From DATACQ01 sp036555515 (lineage in GTDB: Bacteria > Desulfobacterota > Binatia > UBA9968), in the NCBI GenBank assembly GCA_036555515.1, contig DATBLC010000266.1, positions 1 to 13,449 on the forward strand: DNA of 13,449 nt, given 5' to 3'. The notes beneath the pieces were generated by a model. The model made no database searches. It was not told the origin of the DNA and saw only the letters and a list, made by a program, of their open reading frames with translations. Shown here piece by piece: positions 6,741-13,449 of the stretch (within the stretch, counting starts at the first letter, position 1; each line of letters opens with the position of its first letter). Both the position numbers and the translations under genes were made by a program.

Positions 6741-9062
6741 ATGCCCAAAGATCCAGCTCACACGCCATCCGCGCTCCGGGTCGTCGGCCATTCTGTGACG
6801 CGCGTCGATGCTCGCGCCAAGGTCACCGGCGAAGCCGTATTTTCCGCGGACCGGATATCCTCTAAGAATCTTTTGCACGGGAAAACGCTGCGCAGCCCCT
6901 ACGCTCACGCCGAGATTATTCGCATAGACACGGCGCAAGCCGAAGCGCTGCCGGGTGTGCGCGCGATCACCACTTACCGGGATGTTCCGGAAAACCCCTA
7001 CGAAGCCGGTGATTCAACGGCGCCGGACGGTCCGGTGGCGCCTGTTTTCCTGCTTAATCGAACTTTGCGGCATGTCGGCGACGAGCTGGCCGCGGTGGCC
7101 GCTGACACGGAGGCAATCGCCGAAGACGCGTTACGTTTGATCCAGGTCGAATATCGTCTCCTGCCCTTCGTACTGGACGCCGAGACTGCTCTCGCGCCTG
7201 CTGCGCCTTCGGTTCGCGGCGGAACCAATCTCGCAGGCAGGGCGCCGATTGAATTTTCGCGCGGCGATATCGATGCAGGGATGAAGCAAGCCGACGTCAT
7301 CGTCGAGCAAACCTACCGCACGCAATCCACCAGCCCCGTTGCTCTGGAGCCACGCTACAGCCTGGCGTCGTGGGAAGGGGATCGACTCACGGTTTGGAAA
7401 GCCAGCCGCAATGTTTACGGCGACCGCGAAAAACTCGCTAAATTCTTCGCACTGCCAGAGAATCAGGTGCGCGTGATCGCGGCGTTCCTGGGCGGGGGTT
7501 TCGGCAGCAAAGACGAGACCCGCTTGGGGGCGCTTACGGCGTTGCTTGCGCGCAAAGCAGGAAGGCCCGTGCGCATGGGCTATACGCGCGAGGAAGAACT
7601 GGGATACGGCAAATGGCGCCACGCGACGGCGACCTGGATCCGCATGGGTCTCAAACGCGACGGCACCATCACGGCCATCGATGCCACCAGCGCGCTCAAC
7701 ACCGGGCCCTACGCGCCAGGCTACGGTGTCGCCTCCCGGCTCGGCCATGGACTTACCTATCTTTACAATTGTCCCAATGCCCGCTTTGTCGGCAAGGTCG
7801 CTTACACCAACAGTCCGGTAGCCGGTTCTTATCGCGGGCTCGGCGCGCCACAGGCGCATTTCGCATTGGAGTCGTTCGCCGACGAGGTCGCCGAAAAGCT
7901 CGGCATCGACCCGCTGGATTTTCGCCTGCGCAATTGCGTTGGCCGTGACGGGCAACCCGGCGAACGCGTGACGCCTCTCGATAGTTTGATCCCGGCCCAA
8001 CCGATCGAAGGCGGCGTCCCGTTCTCCAGTAACCTCTTAACTGAATGCCTCGAAACAGGCGCCCGCCGAATCGGTTGGACGACCCGGCCCAACGGCCCGC
8101 GTAAGCGCCTGGTCAACGGTAAATACCGCGGCATGGGTTTGGCGGCGTGCATTTACAAGACCGGCCAGTCACAGTCCTCGGCCTTGGTAAAGATGAAAGA
8201 AGACGGTAGCGCGGAATTGTTGATGAGCATCACCGAGATCGGCCAAGGCGCTTGGACCATTCTACGACAGATCGTCGCCGAAACTCTTGGCGTAGATTTT
8301 GAAAAAGTTGGTGCGACTTTTGCCGACACTGCGGCGACGCCGTTCGCGCACAGCACGTCGGGCAGCACGACGACTTTTACGTCAGGATTGGCGGCGCAAC
8401 GGGCCGCGGAAGACGCGAAGCAACGCTTGCTCGAAAGCGCGGCGAAAATTCTCGAAGTCGAGCCGGCGCGATTGGCGTTGCGCCATGGCTTCGCCGCCGT
8501 TGCCGAGACGCCGGAGATCAAGATCCCGGTGAGTCACGTCATTCGGCGCCAGCCGGACCGGACCATCGTCGGCCAAGCGAAGCTGCGCGCCGGCAGCAAG
8601 TCGCATATCATCAACTCCTTTGCCGCCCATTTCGCCGAGGTCGAAGTCGACCCGGACACCGGCGCCGTTCGCGTTCTGCGTTACGTCGCGGTGCACGACT
8701 CCGGCCGCATTATCCACCCCGAGGCCGCGCGCGGCCAGATCATCGGCGGCGTCGTTCAAGGCATCGGCTATGCGCTAATGGAAGAGATCCCCATGGACCC
8801 CGACACCGGCGCGCCGCTGACACTCAATCTCGACTCGTTCAAAATCCCCAACCTCATCGACATTCCACCCATCGAAGCAGTATTGCTCGAACAGCCCGAT
8901 CCCATCGGCCCCTTCGGCGCCAAAGCGCTCGGCGAACCGCCCCTTGTCCCCGTCGCGCCGGCCATCGCCAATGCCGTCTACGACGCCACCGGGGTGCGCA
9001 TTCGCGAGCTGCCGATCAGCGCGGAAAAAGTGCGCCGCGGACTGGGATCGCGGCAGCGTTGA
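6741..9062 (+). CDS. Xanthine dehydrogenase-family molybdopterin-binding (large) subunit
   Basis: 773 residues, normal for a separate large subunit. Residues of about 13-140 form the aldehyde oxidase/xanthine dehydrogenase a/b hammerhead domain, and 165 to the end the molybdopterin-binding domain. Cofactor motifs are FLGGGFGSK (249-257), SYRGLGAPQAHF (363-374) and EIGQGAW (499-505); the catalytic Glu is probably E732 in KALGEPP. The active-site loop SYRGLG is unlike the AYRCSFR or AYRGAGR loops of carbon monoxide dehydrogenases, so a hydroxylase or aldehyde/hydroxybenzoyl-CoA type is more likely. Such enzymes insert water oxygen into a C-H bond and normally need a [2Fe-2S] subunit and often an FAD subunit. 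Neither lies beside this gene. No good ribosome binding site is seen before the ATG; the start is supported by the domain beginning at about residue 13. The gene is divergent from the LigB-like gene across 241 bases. Confidence 0.93.
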   Translation: MPKDPAHTPSALRVVGHSVTRVDARAKVTGEAVFSADRISSKNLLHGKTLRSPYAHAEIIRIDTAQAEALPGVRAITTYRDVPENPYEAGDSTAPDGPVAPVFLLNRTLRHVGDELAAVAADTEAIAEDALRLIQVEYRLLPFVLDAETALAPAAPSVRGGTNLAGRAPIEFSRGDIDAGMKQADVIVEQTYRTQSTSPVALEPRYSLASWEGDRLTVWKASRNVYGDREKLAKFFALPENQVRVIAAFLGGGFGSKDETRLGALTALLARKAGRPVRMGYTREEELGYGKWRHATATWIRMGLKRDGTITAIDATSALNTGPYAPGYGVASRLGHGLTYLYNCPNARFVGKVAYTNSPVAGSYRGLGAPQAHFALESFADEVAEKLGIDPLDFRLRNCVGRDGQPGERVTPLDSLIPAQPIEGGVPFSSNLLTECLETGARRIGWTTRPNGPRKRLVNGKYRGMGLAACIYKTGQSQSSALVKMKEDGSAELLMSITEIGQGAWTILRQIVAETLGVDFEKVGATFADTAATPFAHSTSGSTTTFTSGLAAQRAAEDAKQRLLESAAKILEVEPARLALRHGFAAVAETPEIKIPVSHVIRRQPDRTIVGQAKLRAGSKSHIINSFAAHFAEVEVDPDTGAVRVLRYVAVHDSGRIIHPEAARGQIIGGVVQGIGYALMEEIPMDPDTGAPLTLNLDSFKIPNLIDIPPIEAVLLEQPDPIGPFGAKALGEPPLVPVAPAIANAVYDATGVRIRELPISAEKVRRGLGSRQR

Positions 9063-9122
9063 AGCCGGATTCCGCAGTTGCGCTTAGCGGAGCGCGAGGT
9101 GGAACCCTTCCGTAGCAAAGTC

Positions 9123-9152
9123 TCAGCCGAAGGCTGATCCGCCTGTGGCGGA
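9123..9152. repeat. Twin perfect hairpins downstream of the hydroxylase gene
   Basis: A 6-bp stem with a 3-base loop (9123-9137) is followed directly by another 6-bp stem with a 3-base loop (9138-9152). They lie 60-90 bases after the stop at 9062 and could slow or end transcription, but no T-tract follows, so they are not called as a terminator. Confidence 0.6.
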
Positions 9153-9258
9153 GATGCCGTCTGCCTCTGAGCAAACATCGATCAGCGGTGCTTGGATGGA
9201 ATGTGAAAACTCTTTAGGTTAAAGCTCATGACAGCGAAGTGGGTAAGCACAAAATGAC

Positions 9259-9272
9259 TGTGAAATTTCACA
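9259..9272. promoter_or_regulatory. Perfect 14-bp palindrome TGTGAAATTTCACA
   Basis: TGTGAAATTTCACA is identical to its reverse complement. The TGTGA...TCACA half-sites resemble CRP/FNR-type operators, but with a 4-base centre instead of the usual 6. It lies inside the inverted-repeat element and faces no nearby gene start, so a working operator is doubtful. Confidence 0.3.
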
Positions 9273-9652
9273 ATTGGACGCCTTCGCTACTCCAGTGTTC
9301 CACCTCGCTTCCGGGCTCCTCAGTTTAACTGCGGATTCCGGGATCAATCCAAAACTGGGTCGTCGCAGCGGGCATGCACACACGACATATATAAGGATAC
9401 GCGCTTATGACGTGCCGGAAGTAACTCGATGGACGTTTTAGGAACTCATTGGCACTTTAGGAGCAAGATTGTTGAGGAATGAGACAACCAGCCGGACATT
9501 ATTGACCAGCTGGACAAACTCTAGCCCTCAAAATAGGGGTAACGATGAATACTAGTCCAATCAGACAACCTCTTTAGTTGCGAGGAGGTTTGACGCATGG
9601 AGCGAGAAGAATTCGGTTAGAGGGCGGACCTAATTACATTGTCTCTTCTCCT

Positions 9653-11368
9653 CTAAGCCGAGCAGATTACGTTTATCACCGCTTGTCGCTTCTCCACTGT
9701 CACTGCTCTGAGGCCGCGTTCGAGAGCCGGCATGAGGTCTTTCGAATCGGTAACTTTTTCGCCGTAGCCGTCGGCGACTTCGACGGCCTTTTGATAATTA
9801 GTGATGCTGTCCAGGAACGTGATCGGCTGTTTGGGACTCTTGGCGGCGTAACCGTTAGGATTCACGTCGACGGTGGCCCGGCGCACGGCCTGCCAGCGCT
9901 GGTTGTTGAAGATTACCGTCAATACCGGCAAGTCCTGCTCGGCGCCGACGTAATGGGCGGAAATCGGGTTACCGAACATGTATGAGCCGTCGCCGTGGGT
10001 GCCGATGACGAGGCGGTCGCGGGCGGCGAGCTTTGCACCCAGGGCGCAGCCCAAACCGTGGCCGAGCCCCGAGGCGGCGCCGGCATTGAGCATGGTCGCG
10101 GGTTTGGAAAAATTGATATGCTCGGACATCAACGGCGATTCTTTGATCACGATGGTGTCTTCGCTTTTGATCTCGTTGATGCAATTGGTGATCAACGCCG
10201 GATGAATCGTCGACTGGCCCCTGGCTGCCTCGAGTTTCTTGCGCCAGCCATCGCGCAGCGCCTGCCAACTTTCGGCCAGCGCTTCCCGGCGCTTGTCGAT
10301 GCGAATCTTGGTCCTGGCTTCGTGTTCGGCCATGCTTTCGTTCAGCACGCGCAGTCCCTCAGCGGTGGCGCAGGCGAGAGCGATATCGCAGGGATGGCCG
10401 CGCACGGGAACGTAGCCATGCAGCGGGTCGGGACCCATATGGATGACTTTCGCGTCATCGCGCACCTTGTCACTCGCGGGCAGCCATGGCACGGCGACGT
10501 CGATCGCTAGAACTACGTCGGCCTTTTCAAGCAGCGGTCTCAGCTCGTAGCCCACATTCATCGGGTGATTGCTCGCGAGCGACATGTAGCGATTGCGATA
10601 CTGAATCACGGGGATTGCGTAGCGTTCGGCAAACGCGCCGAGAGCGAACCATGCGTTAGGATCTCTGCCGGCGGAATTGGTGATGATCAGCGGATTCTCC
10701 GCGGCCGCAAGCAGCGCCGCCACTTCTTCGACGGCGTCACCGTTCGGAAAGGCCGGAGCGGCGGGATGCTGGCGGGACGGAGTAGAATAAGTGAATTCGT
10801 TCATCGGATGCGCCAACACCTCGCGGGGCAGCGAGAGATAGACAGGGCCCATGGGCTCGCTCATGGCGATGCTGAGCGCCCGGTCGACGACTGTTTCGAG
10901 TTGCTGGCCGTTTCGCAACTCGTAGTCCCACTTGACCGATTCGCGCAGCATTCCCGCCTGGTCGAACATCTCCTGCGTCCAATGGATATCGAGGCTTCGA
11001 TGACCCGCCAGACCATCCTCGTTGGTCGGAGTGCGCCCCGCCGTGAATAGCACCGGCACATGGCCCCGTGCCGCGTTGAGTAGTCCGTTCATGCCGTTGG
11101 CGGTGCCGACATTCACGTGCACCATGACCGCCTGCGGCTTTCCGGTCACGAGAAAATAGCCGATGGCCATGTGCATCGCCGTGTTTTCGTGCGGGCAGGT
11201 TATCGCCGTTGGGACTTTCGTTTCCAACACTGCCGCTTTCGCCAGGGTCTCGACCACGGGGGCGAAATCGGTTCCGGCGTTGGCAAACCAATAGTCCACG
11301 CCCCGATCCGCGAGCAAAGTCATGTAGGCATCGGACACGGTGACGTTGTTGAGAGTTACTTTTGCCAT
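9653..11368 (-). CDS. ThDP-dependent enzyme of the acetolactate synthase/benzoylformate decarboxylase family
   Basis: 571 residues, the usual family length. The ATG at 11368 follows AGGAGG with good spacing. Three domains in order: N-terminal pyrimidine-binding domain (about 8-175) with the conserved cofactor-activating Glu61 (CPHENTAMHMA), central domain (about 205-340), and C-terminal diphosphate-binding domain with G459-D460-G461 through N488-N489, the classic GDG...NN magnesium/ThDP motif. Members decarboxylate 2-oxo acids or join two of them; the substrate cannot be read from the sequence. Many environmental homologues are annotated only as thiamine pyrophosphate-requiring protein. Cytoplasmic, with no signal peptide. 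It lies 73 bases after the heme-c/propeller gene (11442) on the same strand, so co-transcription is plausible, though one protein is cytoplasmic and the other exported. Confidence 0.9.
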   Translation of the reverse strand: MAKVTLNNVTVSDAYMTLLADRGVDYWFANAGTDFAPVVETLAKAAVLETKVPTAITCPHENTAMHMAIGYFLVTGKPQAVMVHVNVGTANGMNGLLNAARGHVPVLFTAGRTPTNEDGLAGHRSLDIHWTQEMFDQAGMLRESVKWDYELRNGQQLETVVDRALSIAMSEPMGPVYLSLPREVLAHPMNEFTYSTPSRQHPAAPAFPNGDAVEEVAALLAAAENPLIITNSAGRDPNAWFALGAFAERYAIPVIQYRNRYMSLASNHPMNVGYELRPLLEKADVVLAIDVAVPWLPASDKVRDDAKVIHMGPDPLHGYVPVRGHPCDIALACATAEGLRVLNESMAEHEARTKIRIDKRREALAESWQALRDGWRKKLEAARGQSTIHPALITNCINEIKSEDTIVIKESPLMSEHINFSKPATMLNAGAASGLGHGLGCALGAKLAARDRLVIGTHGDGSYMFGNPISAHYVGAEQDLPVLTVIFNNQRWQAVRRATVDVNPNGYAAKSPKQPITFLDSITNYQKAVEVADGYGEKVTDSKDLMPALERGLRAVTVEKRQAVINVICSA

Positions 11369-11441
11369 AATCTGCCCTCCTCGTTTGGATCCTCGTGCAT
11401 TCTGGAAAAGGCGTTAGTGTTGACTGCACCCTGTCGCCTAT

Positions 11442-13449
11442 TCACTTCGCCAGCGGATCGGGGCGAAGCTGAAACTTGACGACCTTGGGCTTGGTACCCT
11501 TGCCGCCTTCGATGTGATTGGTAGCTCTTCCCGCGTAGGCGGACCACACTCCTCTGCCCTTCCACCCCGCGTTTGGATCGTCGACGCGTCCATCCATGCC
11601 TTTCGCATGAAAACCCATCGGATATGGAATGCGGAGCGTGACGAACTTTCCGTCGACAAGCGCTTCGAGTGAATCGGTGAGATTGCCAGTGGCGAACGGT
11701 ATGTTATTCCCTAAACCAAAAGTGTTGTGCTGATCGACCCAACTATAATAGCTCGCCTGCGCGCTGCCCGGGTCTGTCACGTTTTCGAACTGCGGTCCCG
11801 GCATCGAATATAGCGTCCAGCCTTCCGGGCAGTGCTTGCCCGTCGCGTTAGGACCATTGAGAGGGCCTTTGCATTTACGCCGGTCGAAACTCGCGAGATG
11901 GCCGCTCGCCAATGACACCCAGAAAACGCCGTTGCGATCGATATCTCCACCGCGCGGGCCATAGCCGTTCACAGCAGCCCTCGGCTCATCCCACGGCACT
12001 TCGAAAATTTCCGTCAAAGCCGTCGCCGGCGGGTTATCGCCCAGGCTCAGGCGAACAACTGCGCCGGGAAAGCTCAACACCGATCCCCAGATGGAACCAT
12101 CCAGCGGGCTGTAACCGATGCCGTAATAGCCTGTCACGATCCGTTTGTCTTTTGTTGGATCGATCGGTTGATCAGGTTCGACATAATCATCGCGCTTGCC
12201 ATTGCCGTTAGTATCAACGATAAACGCGGTCCAGCCCTGCGCCTTCTGCTCGTCGCCGGTCTCGTCGAACATCTTTGTGTTTATCCAACCGAGAACGCCA
12301 CTGGCCGAGCCGCCGCCGGACAGCCACAGGGTATTGTTCCCGTCTTCGCCAAAAATCAAATGATGGGTGCTGAAGCAGGTATCGATAAGCGCAAACTTCT
12401 GAGTTTTCGGATCGAACACGCCGACGTGCCGGCCGGCTCTTTCAAGCGGGAAGAGCCTCGCCGAAGGATGCTCCGATCCTTTCTTGCAAAATGCCGGGTT
12501 CGCAGGCGGACGTATTCTTGTCGTGATCCACACCCGCCCCTTTTCGTCAAACATCGGATTGTGCACAGTCGCCTGACTCTTCCAAATGCGCTCGCTCCCC
12601 CACACCGGTGAAGGCGCGAGCATCAGCGCATCCGATCTCGCAATCGCCATGGTGTCGGGGGTCTTCGGATCGCGCACGGGAACTTTCATTTCGCTCACTT
12701 TATGACGAACCGGGTCCAGGATCGGCATGAAGTCCGTGCTGTCTTCAGGTGAACCGTAAATCAACCCATTGGCGTTGACTCTGGGATTTCGTTTGTCGCT
12801 GGCGATCTCATCGTGAAGGTATGCTTTGGGACTAGCCCAGTCCCAGAGCGTGATGACGACATTGCGCTCTACCCCTTCTGGCCGCGAGGGCTTGGACTTG
12901 GGCAACTCACCCGCGGCAATCCGATCGGTCCAATCGGCAAACAGCTCCAGGGCGCGCTTCGGCTCGATATCATTCAAGTTACGCATCATCACTTCGCTCG
13001 CTTGCCCGGAGAGGACGCGCCGTTGCCATGCTTCAAGCGAAGATTTGAAATTGCCCAGCTCCTCAGAAATAGTTCGTGTGGGCTTGTTGCCAAGTTGATG
13101 ACACGATACGCAGCCCTGCGTCTTGACGTTGGTTAACCACTGACCCTGGCTTTTCAATTTCTCCGGCATGCCATTGCCTTTGAGTCCCGTGCCGGGGAAT
13201 TCGCTCTTGTCCGGAATCTTGAGCATCGAATACCAATAGATCGCCGGATAATATTCCGCTGCCGCGGCGGCACTGGGCGCAACAACTGCTTTTAAGTTCA
13301 AAATCTTGCCGGGAGCGGCTTTAACCTTCGCTGCATCGACGAGCCCATACCCGCGCACCCAGATGCTGTAAGTCGCTTTCGGCAGATCGGGCAGGACGTA
13401 ACGGCCTCGTTCGTCGGTGACGACGATCTTAGCGTACTTGGTCGGAAGG
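11442..13449 (-). CDS. Carboxypeptidase-regulatory-like / cytochrome-c motif / Vgb-like beta-propeller protein (N-terminus beyond right edge)
   Basis: 668 residues are visible; the frame is open to base 13449, and comparison with the paralogue at 1-522 suggests about 65 more residues, including the export signal. The order is: the end of an Ig-fold carboxypeptidase-regulatory-like domain; a conserved AAAAEYYPAIYWYSMLKIPDK-like linker; one heme-c motif CVSCH (13098-13112); a helical stretch; then a large beta-rich domain with repeated strand motifs (GRVWITT, NTLWLSGG, GSIWGSV, GVFWVSLASG) like Vgb/streptogramin-lyase propellers. A DTNGNGKRDD loop (12186-12215) resembles a calcium-binding EF-hand or dockerin loop. 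Role unknown: a periplasmic electron-transfer, sensing or substrate-binding protein is an inference. It precedes the ThDP enzyme by 73 bases. Confidence 0.85.
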   Translation of the reverse strand, partial: LPTKYAKIVVTDERGRYVLPDLPKATYSIWVRGYGLVDAAKVKAAPGKILNLKAVVAPSAAAAAEYYPAIYWYSMLKIPDKSEFPGTGLKGNGMPEKLKSQGQWLTNVKTQGCVSCHQLGNKPTRTISEELGNFKSSLEAWQRRVLSGQASEVMMRNLNDIEPKRALELFADWTDRIAAGELPKSKPSRPEGVERNVVITLWDWASPKAYLHDEIASDKRNPRVNANGLIYGSPEDSTDFMPILDPVRHKVSEMKVPVRDPKTPDTMAIARSDALMLAPSPVWGSERIWKSQATVHNPMFDEKGRVWITTRIRPPANPAFCKKGSEHPSARLFPLERAGRHVGVFDPKTQKFALIDTCFSTHHLIFGEDGNNTLWLSGGGSASGVLGWINTKMFDETGDEQKAQGWTAFIVDTNGNGKRDDYVEPDQPIDPTKDKRIVTGYYGIGYSPLDGSIWGSVLSFPGAVVRLSLGDNPPATALTEIFEVPWDEPRAAVNGYGPRGGDIDRNGVFWVSLASGHLASFDRRKCKGPLNGPNATGKHCPEGWTLYSMPGPQFENVTDPGSAQASYYSWVDQHNTFGLGNNIPFATGNLTDSLEALVDGKFVTLRIPYPMGFHAKGMDGRVDDPNAGWKGRGVWSAYAGRATNHIEGGKGTKPKVVKFQLRPDPLAK

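Larger units (their letters stand above)
9065..9341. repeat. Imperfect inverted-repeat element, about 277 bases (possible MITE-like remnant)
   Basis: The left end (9065-9105) reads CCGGATTCCGCAGTT...GCGAGGTGGAAC. The complement of the right end (9297-9341) reads CCGGAATCCGCAGTT...GCGAGGTGGAAC, with a different centre. Inside are two adjacent perfect hairpins (TCAGCC-gaa-GGCTGA at 9123-9137 and TCCGCC-tgt-GGCGGA at 9138-9152) and a perfect 14-bp palindrome. Terminal inverted repeats around a short non-coding core fit a miniature mobile element or composite repeat; no target-site duplication was confirmed. Confidence 0.5.
9063..9652. other. Gene-free region, 590 bases, rich in inverted repeats
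   Basis: Lies between the convergent hydroxylase and ThDP-enzyme genes. No ORF with recognisable homology was found. The left half is an inverted-repeat element (9065-9341). The right half holds two tiny reading frames (9429-9524 with an internal TGA, and 9597-9620 behind a strong ribosome binding site). The base composition is lower in GC than the neighbouring genes, especially at 9380-9560. Confidence 0.6.

Noticed and set aside
7131..8000. 289-codon minus-strand open frame inside the molybdenum hydroxylase gene.
   Set aside because: The plus-strand frame carries the conserved cofactor motifs across the same bases; the minus frame has none.
6741..9062. Aerobic carbon monoxide dehydrogenase large subunit (CoxL).
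   Set aside because: The active-site loop is SYRGLGAP and not AYRCSFR or AYRGAGR, and no CoxS or CoxM genes are nearby.
9259..9272. CRP-type operator.
   Set aside because: The palindrome is perfect but its spacing differs from the CRP consensus and no promoter lies beside it; listed only as a low-confidence site.

Overview
The window is a stretch of bacterial chromosome of moderately high GC content. It has long intergenic gaps rich in palindromic repeats, good Shine-Dalgarno sequences (AGGAGG type) and ATG starts. The gene content (exported metallo-beta-lactamase-fold proteins, a Rid protein, a dienelactone hydrolase, a LigB-type dioxygenase homologue, a molybdenum hydroxylase subunit, a ThDP enzyme and large heme-c/beta-propeller proteins) resembles uncultivated soil or sediment lineages such as Rokubacteria/Methylomirabilota, Binatia-like Desulfobacterota or Tectomicrobia. 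That assignment is inferred from gene content only; no rRNA or marker gene is present.

Layout, left to right. (1) Bases 1-4377 run on the minus strand: Rid protein (3985-4377), two consecutive exported MBL-fold hydrolases (2615-3658 and 1008-2552), then the first 174 codons of a carboxypeptidase-regulatory-like protein that leaves the left edge (1-522). (2) 4647-5420, plus strand: dienelactone hydrolase-family enzyme, divergent from the Rid gene. (3) 5435-6499, minus strand: LigB-like extradiol dioxygenase homologue, convergent with the hydrolase and only 14 bases from it. (4) 6741-9062, plus strand: xanthine dehydrogenase-family molybdenum-binding subunit, with no FAD or [2Fe-2S] partner in the window. 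(5) 9063-9652: a 590-base gene-free stretch with an imperfect inverted-repeat element and several hairpins. (6) 9653-13449, minus strand: a large exported protein with a single CXXCH heme-c motif and a Vgb-like propeller (its N-terminus lies beyond the right edge), followed by a ThDP-dependent decarboxylase/synthase.

The partial genes at the two ends are paralogues, about 81% identical over 110 visible residues and in the same orientation, so the roughly 11 kb metabolic block lies between direct repeats. As a working idea only, the hydroxylase, ring-cleavage homologue, lactone hydrolase, Rid protein and ThDP enzyme could serve breakdown of aromatic or heteroaromatic compounds, with the periplasmic heme and MBL proteins on the cell exterior. 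The genes lie on alternating strands and do not form one operon. The two points most worth checking are an apparent His-to-Gln change at a metal-ligand position of the LigB-like protein and the domain fusion in the heme-c/propeller protein. No CRISPR array, tRNA, rRNA, complete insertion sequence or defence system was recognised.
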